From: CAVPWP01 sp050789285
GTDB lineage: Bacteria; Pseudomonadota; Alphaproteobacteria; Rhodobacterales; Rhodobacteraceae
Reading direction: 5' to 3'
Assembly (NCBI RefSeq): GCF_050789285.1
Contig: NZ_JBOUVX010000001.1
Coordinates: forward strand, 248,001 to 312,000
DNA: 64,000 bases
The notes under the pieces are model-generated. The model worked only from the letters and a program-made list of their open reading frames with translations, did not search any database and had not been told where the DNA came from. The translations under genes were made by a program, and so were the position numbers. This document shows positions 27,280 to 35,811 of the stretch, one piece after another; within the stretch, counting starts at the first letter, position 1, and each line of letters begins with the position of its first letter.

Positions 27280-27367
27280 TTCCTGTCTGGCGCCGTCCCG
27301 GCCCCGTCGGGACGCGCCATACAGCCGCAAGTCGATTTCTATTCCGGGCCTTGTGACGCCGCTCTGA

Positions 27368-28036
27368 CTACGGTCGGACAGGACCGGACGGCGCGGCCTC
27401 CGGGAGGATACCCGAGATCCTCTGGCAGCGTCGCTCGCGCCCAACAGCGGTGACATCCGACCAGATCGGGTTGCCCTCGAAGCTCCCGCCCACACGATGA
27501 TACCAGCCGACCAAAGCCAGTTGCCCGGCCTCGGTCCGCCACGGCATCACGATATGTTCGAGCAGCAGATCACCCTTTGGCTGAACGAGGCGCAACACGC
27601 TCCACATGGCCGCGCGATCTTCCAACGCCCGCATCAGATCGCTGTGCCATGCAAGCTCCAGACCGCCCAGATCGAAGTCGAGGACCGTTCGCCCTTCGAT
27701 GGGCGTTCCCAACAGCTGCACCGTCGTGTCATCGGCCTCGGACAGCAAGAAACGAGTGATGATCAGGGCATCGGATGAGGCAAGACCCGACCGCGCCGCT
27801 GCACGTTTGTGCACCGGATGCACCCCATATGACGCAGGGCCCGTCCAGAACTGTCCCGGCGCGACAGAAGGCTGGGTGGGCAGTCCCTCCCTGCGCTTGC
27901 GCACGACCGCACAGATTTCCGGCGATGGTTCGCTGAACCTTGTGTACACGGACGTCTTCGGGGGCACGCGTGCCCAACGTGTACTGCGGGTGGGGCCGAT
28001 GTAAGTCAGGGTTCTCCGCACGTCCGGCAAGAACAT
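27368..28036 (-). CDS. unknown protein with possible PAS-like core
   Basis: A 222-residue soluble protein. The stretch from about residue 110 to 195 (TVQLLGTPIEGRTVLDFDLG, later LLLEHIVMPWRTEAGQLALV then GWYHRVGG) resembles the PAS_5-type sensor proteins of alphaproteobacteria, in which a heme-free PAS-like fold stands alone. The N-terminal 85 residues are basic and unlike anything I know. The ATG at 28036 follows GAAGGAG; a longer frame reaching 28291 overlaps the neighbour and is rejected. It is 113 bp downstream of the gene at 28150 and may share its promoter. The PAS reading is tentative. Confidence 0.6.
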   Translation of the reverse strand: MFLPDVRRTLTYIGPTRSTRWARVPPKTSVYTRFSEPSPEICAVVRKRREGLPTQPSVAPGQFWTGPASYGVHPVHKRAAARSGLASSDALIITRFLLSEADDTTVQLLGTPIEGRTVLDFDLGGLELAWHSDLMRALEDRAAMWSVLRLVQPKGDLLLEHIVMPWRTEAGQLALVGWYHRVGGSFEGNPIWSDVTAVGRERRCQRISGILPEAAPSGPVRP

Positions 28037-28149
28037 TCCATGGCTCCTTCTCAAGAAAAGGTGGGCGGATCGGGGCATGGGGAACAGGGATCCGATCCGC
28101 CCAGGGCTCGGTGGCTGCGGGGACAGGCAGAACCACCAGAGGCATTTCT

Positions 28150-28578
28150 TCAAGTCATCGCAACCATCGCCGCGCGTCCCTTGGAGCGTGCATAGCCCCG
28201 AATGACATCGAGAATGCCATTCGCAAGCTTGCTCTGTGCGCGCATCATGGCGAACTCCTTCAGGACTTCGGCCTGAACAACAGGATGGCACAACTGGATC
28301 GAGGGCAAACCGTTCATCTGCGCAATGACGTCGTTGCGTTTCCGCCCTTCGAGAACATCCAGATAGGTCCCCGGACAGGGCTGTGCGGCGGCCAACATGG
28401 CATCCTGAAGCGCGCCGGAAACGAGTTCTGAAATCTCTTGCGCGGAGACCGCAACCGACTTGGCTCGGTCAAGACCCGCGTCCGACGCCGTGTCGCGGCT
28501 TGCGAGGGTCGATGCGGCATTGGATCGGCGGCGGCTGGGCCCGGCCTTTTCGGCGCAGTGCGATGCTGTGTCGGTCAT
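28150..28578 (-). CDS. unknown 142-residue protein divergent from a two-component system
   Basis: No family recognised. The first 40 residues are polar and Ser/Arg/Ala-rich, probably unstructured; from residue 45 the protein looks helical (QEISELVSGALQDAMLAAAQ, later VVQAEVLKEFAMMRAQSKLA). There is no signal peptide or membrane segment. The ATG at 28578 has a strong GGAGGT site, which supports a real gene. It is divergent from the response regulator at 28795, with an inverted repeat in the shared 216 bp, so control by that regulator is plausible. Confidence 0.6.
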   Translation of the reverse strand: MTDTASHCAEKAGPSRRRSNAASTLASRDTASDAGLDRAKSVAVSAQEISELVSGALQDAMLAAAQPCPGTYLDVLEGRKRNDVIAQMNGLPSIQLCHPVVQAEVLKEFAMMRAQSKLANGILDVIRGYARSKGRAAMVAMT

Positions 28579-28656
28579 ATGAACCTCCGTTCACTGTGAT
28601 CGTGGGGCACATATAGCCAACCGAAGGCTGCGTTCTTCCCGTAGCGTTCGACGAAG

Positions 28657-28703
28657 TTGTAACAGCCGATATGGAGAGCGGGTCCAGCAAAACTCTGTTA
28701 CAA
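28657..28703. promoter_or_regulatory. 9-bp inverted repeat in a divergent promoter
   Basis: TTGTAACAG (28657-28665) and CTGTTACAA (28695-28703) are perfect inverted copies 29 bp apart, in an AT-rich patch between the gene at 28150 and the OmpR-type regulator. GTAACA/TGTTAC half-sites are common for OmpR-family regulators. The regulator is inferred. Confidence 0.5.
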
Positions 28704-28794
28704 AAAAGGCGGTCGCCGCCGCCCTGCGCCGCTTTGCCAGTGCCGGCGGCCTGTGGCAACTAGACCTCGATTTCGGTGAAGAAGCACGACCCGC

Positions 28795-29517
28795 GTGAGC
28801 AGAACCCGACATATTCTCGTTGTTGACGACGACCGCGAAATCCGGGACCTCGTCGGCAAGGTCCTCGAGCGTGACGGCTTTCGGATCAGTCGGGCGGAAG
28901 ACGGCGTGGCCATGCGGCGCGCGCTCGCCGACGGGGCCATCGACCTCATCGTGCTTGACATCATGTTGCCGGGCAAGGACGGCCTAGCCCTGTGCCGGGA
29001 ACTCCGGGGGGCCAACGATACGACCCCCATCATAATGCTGACCGCGAAGGGCGACGACATCGACCGCATCCTCGGGCTTGAAATGGGGGCGGATGATTAC
29101 CTTCCAAAGCCCTTCAACAGTCGCGAACTGACCGCCCGCGTGAAAGCCGTGTTGCGCCGCGGGGGGGCTGAATCCGAGGCCAGGCAGGCGGATCAGGTGC
29201 GCTTCTATTGCTTCGACGGCTGGCGCCTTGATGTCGGAAAGCGGGAGTTGCTAAGTCCCGAAAGCGTCGTCTTGTCGTTGAGCAGTGGGGAATTCGACCT
29301 TCTTCTGGCGCTCGTGCAGCGCCCGCAGCGAACGCTGACCCGTGACCAGCTTCTGGACCTCACCCGGGGCCGCGCCGCGGCGGTCTTCGACCGCAGCGTC
29401 GACATCCAGATCAGCCGCTTGCGCAAAAAGCTCGGAGACGATCCGAAGGAGCCCCGAGCGATAAAGACCGTCTGGGGCGGCGGGTATCTTTTCGCACCGG
29501 ACGTCTCCACGGAATGA
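28795..29517 (+). CDS. OmpR-family response regulator
   Basis: A 240-residue response regulator. The receiver domain has the acidic pair D11-D12, the phospho-acceptor D55 in LIVLDIMLPGKDG, T83 in MLTAKG and K105 in DDYLPKPF. The C-terminal winged helix (about residues 135-235) ends in VWGGGYLFAPDV. Translation starts at a GTG (28795) behind GAAGAAG. The stop overlaps the start of the kinase gene by 4 bp (ATGA), so the two are translationally coupled. The stimulus is unknown. Confidence 0.93.
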   Translation: MSRTRHILVVDDDREIRDLVGKVLERDGFRISRAEDGVAMRRALADGAIDLIVLDIMLPGKDGLALCRELRGANDTTPIIMLTAKGDDIDRILGLEMGADDYLPKPFNSRELTARVKAVLRRGGAESEARQADQVRFYCFDGWRLDVGKRELLSPESVVLSLSSGEFDLLLALVQRPQRTLTRDQLLDLTRGRAAAVFDRSVDIQISRLRKKLGDDPKEPRAIKTVWGGGYLFAPDVSTE

Positions 29518-30929
29518 AGGCGTTCGACAGCCTGAGGGCCCGCACCGCGGCGATCGTGATCGCAGGTCTCGTCGTGTCCAATACGGTTGGCTACGCGCTT
29601 TATTCCCGGGACAAGCAGGACACGCTGATCCTTCAGGACGGGCTTGACATGTCCGAGCGCGCGGCGGGGGTAAGCCGCCTGCTGCGCGATATCCCCGATG
29701 ACTGGAATGCCGATATCGTCGCCGCCTCGGACAGCCGAGCCTTCCGGGTCTGGGTAACCACGACGGCACCGTTCAGGAATGACCAGCCAACCGAAGAGGA
29801 ACTCGAGCTTGAGGCCTATATCTCGGACCTCGTCCCGCGCATACGCCACAACGAGATCATCGTTTGGTTCCGGCCCGAGCTTCCAGCGCGCCTGGTCATC
29901 CCTGCCGGGCCGGCAGGGGCCCAAGCGGAGGCCGGCGTGGACGCCGCCGAACGCCTTTCATTCGTTCTGTCGATCAATCACGCAGAGCATGAGTGGCTGA
30001 ATTTCCTTGGTCAGACGGCTCCGACAGCCAGCTATCTGCCGACGTTCCTCGCCCTGAACCTGCTGAGCGCGGTTTTTGGGCTTGGGATCGTTGCGCTGTG
30101 GCTCGTCAACCGCGTGACGGCGCCCTTGAATGACCTGGCGCTGGCCGCGCAACGTCTGGGACATGACCTGACCGCCGAGCCGCTGAGCGAGAAGGGGCCC
30201 GCTGAAGTGCGCGTTGCGGCGCGCGCCTTCAACGCCATGCAGGCGCGGCTTCTCCGCCAGATTGAGGGACGAACCGGCATGCTCGCGGCAATCTCGCACG
30301 ATCTCCGCACCCCGATCACGCAGATCCGGCTGCGCACGGAACTCGCGCCGGAGTCGGACGAGCGCAACAAGACCCTCGCAACGCTCGACGAGATGAACAC
30401 GATCATCGGAACATTCCTCGATTTCGCCCGAGCCTCCGGTGACAGCGAAGCCCGCACCACCGTGGACATGGGCAGTCTGGTCGAAAGCATTTGCGACGAT
30501 TTTGCCGATGACGGCGCCGACATCACCTACCAAGGGCCCGACGGGATCCGCTACATGTGCAAGAGGCTGGCGATGAAGCGGGCGGTCACCAACATCATAA
30601 AGAATGCGATCACCTACGGTTCAAGCGCTTGGGTGACGCTGGCCGTTCGCGGTCACGATCTGGTAATCGAGGTCGGGGACGATGGACCGGGAATTCCGGA
30701 AAACGAAATTGAAACGGTCTTTCAGCCGTTTCGACGCCTGGCGTCCGACCACGCGCTGCATCCGGACGGCGTCGGTCTGGGTCTGAGCATCGCACAGACA
30801 ATCATCGAGGAACATGGCGGCAAAGTCGTGCTGCTGAACAGGCCGACCGGCGGTCTCCTCGCGCGCGTAAGCCTTCCGCAAGCGGAAACCTCGATGAGGA
30901 AACAGCCCGGCAAGCCTTACGCCCGCTAG
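29514..30929 (+). CDS. sensor histidine kinase
   Basis: A 471-residue inner-membrane kinase, partner of the preceding regulator. Membrane helix 1 is at about 10-30, a periplasmic domain at 31-174, helix 2 at 175-198 and a HAMP linker to about 250. The H-box AISHDLRTPI places the phosphorylated histidine at 262. The ATPase has the N-box (N360/N364), G1 GDDGPGIP (388-395) and G2 GVGLGLSIA (419-427). The G1 and G2 glycines are intact. The periplasmic part has no domain I can name; it is rich in charged residues and likely senses an envelope or extracellular signal. Confidence 0.93.
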   Translation: MKAFDSLRARTAAIVIAGLVVSNTVGYALYSRDKQDTLILQDGLDMSERAAGVSRLLRDIPDDWNADIVAASDSRAFRVWVTTTAPFRNDQPTEEELELEAYISDLVPRIRHNEIIVWFRPELPARLVIPAGPAGAQAEAGVDAAERLSFVLSINHAEHEWLNFLGQTAPTASYLPTFLALNLLSAVFGLGIVALWLVNRVTAPLNDLALAAQRLGHDLTAEPLSEKGPAEVRVAARAFNAMQARLLRQIEGRTGMLAAISHDLRTPITQIRLRTELAPESDERNKTLATLDEMNTIIGTFLDFARASGDSEARTTVDMGSLVESICDDFADDGADITYQGPDGIRYMCKRLAMKRAVTNIIKNAITYGSSAWVTLAVRGHDLVIEVGDDGPGIPENEIETVFQPFRRLASDHALHPDGVGLGLSIAQTIIEEHGGKVVLLNRPTGGLLARVSLPQAETSMRKQPGKPYAR

Positions 30930-31454
30930 CGCCCTTGCTCAGTCTGTGAAGCGAGATCCTTGTCGTTTGGGGAGTCTTTCGCGCGTCGTGGTGCCCGCGT
31001 TGCCAGGCTGCCTTCAATCAACGAAGCCTCAAGCGGCATCGAATACCTGATCGAAGCGAAAGTCCGACACTGGCAAAATTCGACGAACACGAGCAGTGGT
31101 GCAACCGCCATTGGAGATCCGCAGCGGGTTCCACTCTGTCCTGGTGCGCTGCCACTTGGACTTCAGCGTCGTTGATCAAGTGGACCTTCGTTCATGCGGC
31201 AGCGAAGGTGCGACCTTCGACCCGTTTGGAGTCAACCGCCGCACTGCCATCTGACCTGATCGGCCGCCGCTGAAGTTGAAGGGACGGCCCAGCGCCGACA
31301 CCTGCCAGAGGAATCCGGATCTCCACGTCCGGGGCGACCCCGACCCGCCAGCCAAGCCCGATCTGGGGCCTGCAGCGCGCGGATGTTTCGATACACGACT
31401 TGGTCGCGCGGGTTTTCTGTTGAACCCAGGGTGCCGCGCGGCGTAACTGGGGCC
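30930..31454. other. 525-bp stretch without an intact gene
   Basis: Short frames only, none with a ribosome-binding site and a recognisable domain. The segment at about 31170-31250 (ACCTTCGTTCATGCGGCAGC onward) recalls, from memory, a dispersed intergenic repeat of Rhodobacteraceae, but this cannot be confirmed from one copy. The last 60 bp should hold the promoter of the Rrf2 gene. Otherwise this looks like decayed sequence between two modules. Confidence 0.5.
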
Positions 31455-31919
31455 ATGATCACCCAGAAGATGAAGTACGCGCTGAAGGCCCTCATGGAAC
31501 TCGCCGCCGAGCAGGCGGGGGAGGGGCGTCCGCTGCGGATCGAAGAGATCGCGACTCGGTCGGGGGCGCCGAAGCGGTTCCTCGAGCACATCCTGCTCGA
31601 GATCCGCAACGCGGGCTTCATCGCCTCGGTGCGCGGCCGGAACGGGGGCTACGTGCTGATCAAGGAGCCCCGTGAAGTTCCTCTGAGCGAACTCATGCGG
31701 CTCATCGACGGACCCATCGCGCCGCTCCCGTGTCTGTCGCGCCGGGCGTATCAGCGCTGCGAGGATTGCCCGGACGAGGCCGCGTGCCGGCTGCGGGACG
31801 TCTTCGGCGAGGTCTTCTGGTCCTATCTGATCCTCATCGAGTCGCTGACGCTGGCGGACCTCGCGGAGAAGCCCGGCCTGGTCGCGGCACGGGAAACACC
31901 GCAGACGCCGAAGGCCTGA
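31455..31919 (+). CDS. Rrf2-family transcriptional regulator with four-cysteine cluster
   Basis: A 154-residue Rrf2 protein. Residues 1-75 are the winged helix-turn-helix (MITQKMKYALKALMELAAEQ, then RNAGFIASVRGRNGGYVL with the family wing). Cysteines at 93, 102, 105 and 111 (LPCLSRRAYQRCEDCPDEAAC) occupy the position of the Fe-S ligands of IscR/NsrR/RirA but with different spacing, so an Fe-S or redox-sensing role is likely. It stands directly upstream of a sulfate transporter operon on the same strand and probably controls it, by analogy with CymR-type control of sulfur uptake. ATG at 31455 is the family start. Confidence 0.85.
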   Translation: MITQKMKYALKALMELAAEQAGEGRPLRIEEIATRSGAPKRFLEHILLEIRNAGFIASVRGRNGGYVLIKEPREVPLSELMRLIDGPIAPLPCLSRRAYQRCEDCPDEAACRLRDVFGEVFWSYLILIESLTLADLAEKPGLVAARETPQTPKA

Positions 31920-31970
31920 GCGACGGCCGGGGCCTGACCGGCAGAGGGCGCCGGAGAAGATCCTTCTCTT

Positions 31971-32029
31971 ATCACGACAAAAATGGACGTGATTATTCTG
32001 TTGCTTTTCTCGACTGAATCTGTCGTGAT
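31971..32029. promoter_or_regulatory. inverted ATCACGAC/GTCGTGAT repeats upstream of the sulfate operon
   Basis: ATCACGAC (31971-31978) and GTCGTGAT (32022-32029) are perfect inverted copies; a further GTGAT half-site (31989-31993) pairs with the first ATCAC. The segment is AT-rich relative to its surroundings and lies 48 bp before sbp. It is the best candidate for an operator of the Rrf2 regulator. Confidence 0.5.
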
Positions 32030-32076
32030 GATCGTCAATATGCCGCCACGCGCGGCCCCCTGGTGGAGACGACGGA

Positions 32077-33222
32077 ATGCGATTGATCGACAGACGCCCG
32101 ACTGCCTTCGACCGCGCGGTGCTGCCCAACGACCGCCGGCAGCCACGACCGGCCAGCGCCCACGTCAAGGCCGAGGGGCCGGACGCCGAGGCGTCGCGCG
32201 GCAAGGGCCCCGAACGCATCCTAGGCTTCATGCGGATGTTCACCCTGGCGGTTGCCGTGGGGATGCCTTCGGCGGCCATGCTGTCGGCCGCACCGGCTTC
32301 GGCCCAGTCTCTGCTGAACGTCAGCTACGACCCGACGCGCGAGTTCTACCGCGCGTACAACGACTGGTTCGCAACCTGGTGGGAAGCGCAGGGCAACCCA
32401 CGCCCCGTCATCGAGACTTCGCACGGCGGGTCGGGCGCACAGGCGCGTGCGGTGATCGACGGGCTTGCCGCGCAGGTGGTGACGCTTGCGCTCGCCAGCG
32501 ACATCGACGCCGTCGCCGCGAACTCGGGCAAGATCCCGGTGGACTGGCAGTCGAAGCTGCCGCACAACTCCGCGCCCTACACCTCGACGATCGTGTTCCT
32601 CGTGCGCGAAGGGAACCCCAGGGGCATCTCGGACTGGGACGATCTCGTGGCCGAGGGCGTGCAGGTCATCACGCCCAACCCGAAGACAAGCGGCGGGGCG
32701 CGGTGGAATTACCTTGCCGCCTGGGGCTACGCCGAAGCGAACGGGCTTGACCCCCAGGCCTTCGTCGCCGCGCTATACGAGAATGTCCCCGTGCTCGACA
32801 CCGGCGCACGCGGATCGACGACGACCTTCGCGCAGCGCGGGATCGGCGACGTCCTCCTTGCCTGGGAGAATGAGGCCTACCTCGCCCTGAAGGAACTGGG
32901 CGAGGATCGGTTCGACATCGTCGTGCCGTCGGTGTCGGTGCTCGCCGAGCCGCCGGTGGCGTTGGTCGAGGGCAATATCCCCGACGACGCGACCCGCGCG
33001 TTGGCCACCGCCTATCTCGAGCAACTCTACAGCCCCGAGGCGCAGGCGCTGGCGCTCAGGCACTTCTACCGGGCCTGGGACACCTCGCTCGCCGCGCCCG
33101 AGGACGTCGCCCGCTTTCCCGAAGTGGACCTCCTTCCGATCAGCCACTTCGGCGGCTGGGCCGAGGTGCAGCCGACGCACTTCGGCGACGGCGGCATCTT
33201 CGACCAGATCTACAGCGAGTAG
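32077..33222 (+). CDS. sulfate-binding periplasmic protein
   Basis: The solute-binding component of a sulfate/thiosulfate ABC importer (Sbp/CysP family). The mature protein has the family segments SYDPTREFYRAYNDWFATWW, SHGGSGAQARAVIDGL for oxyanion binding, TPNPKTSGGARWNYLAAWGY and RGSTTTFAQRGIGDVLLAWE. From the ATG at 32077, which has a GGAG site, the product is 381 residues with an unusual 51-residue polar region before the signal peptide (MRMFTLAVAVGMPSAAMLSA, cleavage after PASA). An ATG at 32230 would give a conventional precursor but has no good ribosome-binding site. I keep 32077 with doubt. Confidence 0.88.
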   Translation: MRLIDRRPTAFDRAVLPNDRRQPRPASAHVKAEGPDAEASRGKGPERILGFMRMFTLAVAVGMPSAAMLSAAPASAQSLLNVSYDPTREFYRAYNDWFATWWEAQGNPRPVIETSHGGSGAQARAVIDGLAAQVVTLALASDIDAVAANSGKIPVDWQSKLPHNSAPYTSTIVFLVREGNPRGISDWDDLVAEGVQVITPNPKTSGGARWNYLAAWGYAEANGLDPQAFVAALYENVPVLDTGARGSTTTFAQRGIGDVLLAWENEAYLALKELGEDRFDIVVPSVSVLAEPPVALVEGNIPDDATRALATAYLEQLYSPEAQALALRHFYRAWDTSLAAPEDVARFPEVDLLPISHFGGWAEVQPTHFGDGGIFDQIYSE

Positions 33223-33226
33223 GCCC

Positions 33227-34078
33227 ATGACCTCGCGCGGCTATTCACTGAAGGCGCCCACCCCGATGCCGGGGTGGGGGTTGTCGTTCGGAATCATGGT
33301 GACGATGCTTTCCGTCGTCGTGCTGATCCCGATGGGCGTTCTGCTGTGGCGGGGCTTCTTCGTCGCGGGCCCCGGAGCGATGTGGGAGGTCATCAACCGT
33401 CCGCGCGTCTGGGCGGCGCTGGAACTGAGCTTCCGCGCGGCGCTGATCGCCTCGCTCTTCAATCTTGTCTTCGGCGTGATCCTTGCCTGGGTGCTGGTGC
33501 GCTACCGCTTTCCCGGCAAGCGCATCCTCGACGCCGCGGTGGACCTGCCCTTCGCCTTGCCGACGGCGGTGGCGGGCATTGCGCTGACGGCAATCTATGC
33601 GCCGAATGGTGCGCTCGGGGCGCCCCTGATGGAGATCTTCGGGCTGCGCGTCGCCTACACAGAGATCGGCATCTGGATCGCGCTCGCCTTCGTGGGGCTT
33701 CCCTTCGTGGTGCGCACCGTCCAGCCCGTGATCGAGGAGATCGACCGCGAGACGGAAGAGGTCTCGGCCACGCTCGGCGCCTCGCGTCTTCGCACCGTCA
33801 GCCACGTGATTCTGCCGATGCTGGCGCCCGCGGCGCTTACGGGCTTCGCGCTGGCCCTCGCGCGGTCGGTGGGGGAATACGGGTCGGTCATCTTCATCGC
33901 GGGCAACCTGCCCAACGTGACCGAGATCGCGCCCTTGCTCATCGTGATCCGGCTTGAGGAGTTCGACTACGACGGCGCTGTCGCCATCGCCATCGCGATG
34001 CTCACCATCTCCTTCGCGCTGCTCCTCGCGATCAACCTTATCCAGATCTGGAGCCGCCGCCGCATGGGCGCGGTGTGA
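33227..34078 (+). CDS. cysT: sulfate ABC transporter permease CysT
   Basis: A 283-residue inner-membrane permease with six membrane helices. The EAA-type loop that docks on the ATPase reads EEVSATLGASRLRTVSHVILPML at about 178-200. The segment LPFALPTAVAGIALTAIY and the end LLLAINLIQIWSRRR are typical of CysT (CysU). It starts 4 bp after sbp and is followed 7 bp later by cysW. It forms the heterodimeric pore with CysW. Confidence 0.94.
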   Translation: MTSRGYSLKAPTPMPGWGLSFGIMVTMLSVVVLIPMGVLLWRGFFVAGPGAMWEVINRPRVWAALELSFRAALIASLFNLVFGVILAWVLVRYRFPGKRILDAAVDLPFALPTAVAGIALTAIYAPNGALGAPLMEIFGLRVAYTEIGIWIALAFVGLPFVVRTVQPVIEEIDRETEEVSATLGASRLRTVSHVILPMLAPAALTGFALALARSVGEYGSVIFIAGNLPNVTEIAPLLIVIRLEEFDYDGAVAIAIAMLTISFALLLAINLIQIWSRRRMGAV

Positions 34079-34085
34079 GGAGTCC

Positions 34086-34967
34086 ATGACTGACACACGC
34101 GCCAATGCCTTCGCTGCCCCGCGCCGCCATCGCGCCCCCACGTCCGAACCGGCCCTCGTGAAGTGGGGGCTGATCGCGCTTTGCCTCGCGGTGCTTGCCG
34201 TCCTTCTCTTTGCCCCTCTGATCGTCGTCTTCGCCGAGGCGCTGCGCGAGGGATGGGCCTTCGCGCTCGCCTCGCTGTCCGACCGCGACGCGCAGGCGGC
34301 AATCCGCCTGACGCTGACGGTCGCCGCGATCTCGGTCCCGCTCAACGCGGCCTTCGGGATCGCCGCCGCCTGGGCCATCACCAAGTTCGACTGGCGCGGA
34401 AAGGCGTGGGTCATCACGTTGATCGACTTGCCGTTCTCGGTCTCGCCGGTGGTCGCGGGGCTGATGTTCGTGCTGCTCTTCGGAGCGAACGCCTCGCTCG
34501 GCGCCTGGCTCGTGGCGAACGGCCACCCGATCGTCTTCGCCGTGCCCGGCATCGTGCTGGCCACGATGTTCATCACCTTCCCCTTTGTGGCGCGCGAACT
34601 GATCCCGGTCATGCTCGAGCAGGGCCGGGCGGAAGAGGAGGCGGCCCTGACGCTTGGCGCTTCGGGCTGGCGGACGTTCCTGACGGTGACGCTGCCCAAC
34701 ATCCGCTGGGCGCTTCTTTACGGCGTCCTTCTCTGCAACGCCCGCGCGATGGGAGAGTTCGGGGCGGTCGCCGTCGTCTCGGGCAAGATCCGGGGGCAGA
34801 CCACCACGATGCCGCTGATGATCGAGATGTTCTACAACGAATACCTTTCGGTCGCGGCCTTCACGATGGCGGGGCTTCTGGCCCTTCTCGCCCTCGTCAC
34901 GCTCACGCTCAAGTCGGCGCTGGAGTGGCGGTATGCCGACCAGCTTGCCGCCAGCCACCGTCATTGA
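34086..34967 (+). CDS. cysW: sulfate ABC transporter permease CysW
   Basis: A 293-residue permease, second half of the sulfate channel. Six membrane helices; the ATPase-docking loop is EEEAALTLGASGWRTFLTVTLPNI; AMGEFGAVAVVSGKIRGQT and the FYNEYLSVAAF stretch are CysW hallmarks. The ATG at 34086 follows GAGGAG directly after the cysT stop; the open frame upstream overlaps cysT and is not coding. Confidence 0.94.
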   Translation: MTDTRANAFAAPRRHRAPTSEPALVKWGLIALCLAVLAVLLFAPLIVVFAEALREGWAFALASLSDRDAQAAIRLTLTVAAISVPLNAAFGIAAAWAITKFDWRGKAWVITLIDLPFSVSPVVAGLMFVLLFGANASLGAWLVANGHPIVFAVPGIVLATMFITFPFVARELIPVMLEQGRAEEEAALTLGASGWRTFLTVTLPNIRWALLYGVLLCNARAMGEFGAVAVVSGKIRGQTTTMPLMIEMFYNEYLSVAAFTMAGLLALLALVTLTLKSALEWRYADQLAASHRH

Positions 34968-34977
34968 GGAGAGACCG

Positions 34978-35697
34978 ATGAACATCGAGATCGAGGACAT
35001 CACCAAGGCGTTCGGCGTCACCGCCGCGCTGCATCCCGTGTCGCTCGCCATCCCCTCGGGCACGCTCGTTGCGCTGCTTGGCCCGTCGGGATCCGGCAAG
35101 ACGACGCTTCTGCGCATCCTGGGCGGGCTCGAGGTCCCCACGGCGGGGCGCGTGCTCTTCGACGGGGACGACGCGACGGGGCTGAGCGTGCAGGAGCGGC
35201 GGGCGGGCTTCGTTTTCCAGTCCTACGCGCTTTTCCGGCACATGACGGTGTTCGACAACATCGCCTACGGCCTTCGTGCCCGCCCGCGCAAGACGCGGCC
35301 GCCGAAGGCCGAGATCGCGCGGCGGGTGGGCAAGCTGCTCGACCTTATCCGGCTGCCCGATATCGGCGCGCGCTACCCAAGCCAGCTTTCGGGCGGCCAG
35401 CGCCAGCGCGTGGCGCTGGCCCGCGCGCTTGCCATCGAACCCCGGATGCTCCTTCTCGACGAACCCTTCGGCGCGCTCGACGCCAAGGTTCGGAAGGAGT
35501 TGCGACAGGGCCTGCGCGAGATCCACGACACCACGGGCCTCACCACGGTCTTCGTGACCCACGACCAGGAAGAGGCGATGGAACTGGCCGACCTCGTCGT
35601 CGTGATGTCGATGGGCCGGGTCGAGCAGGTCGGCCGCCCCGACGACATCCGCGTCCGACCCAAGACCCCGTTCGTGCGCGACTTCATCGCGGCATGA
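34978..35697 (+). CDS. cysA: sulfate ABC transporter ATPase CysA, short form
   Basis: A 239-residue ATP-binding subunit. Walker A GPSGSGKTT, Q-loop FVFQSYALFRHM, signature LSGGQRQRVALARA, Walker B MLLLDEPFGALD and the switch histidine FVTHDQEEAM are all intact. The typical CysA has about 350 residues with a C-terminal TOBE-type regulatory domain; here the protein stops right after the nucleotide-binding domain (TPFVRDFIAA). No TOBE-coding frame follows; the DNA beyond is an integrase remnant, so truncation by recombination is possible. ATG at 34978 follows GAGGAGAG. Confidence 0.92.
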   Translation: MNIEIEDITKAFGVTAALHPVSLAIPSGTLVALLGPSGSGKTTLLRILGGLEVPTAGRVLFDGDDATGLSVQERRAGFVFQSYALFRHMTVFDNIAYGLRARPRKTRPPKAEIARRVGKLLDLIRLPDIGARYPSQLSGGQRQRVALARALAIEPRMLLLDEPFGALDAKVRKELRQGLREIHDTTGLTTVFVTHDQEEAMELADLVVVMSMGRVEQVGRPDDIRVRPKTPFVRDFIAA

Positions 35698-35811
35698 GCG
35701 AGGTGCCGACACTCGATCTCACCATCGCGGTGTGTCTGCGGTCTTGCTGCCTCACCTCGCACTTCGACCATGCCTGACCGCCGCCGAAAGGTGTTTTCGT
35801 GATGCCTGTTT

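Noticed and set aside
31176..32279. 367-residue minus-strand frame opposite the Rrf2 regulator
   Set aside because: It is antisense to the regulator and its promoter and shows no domain.
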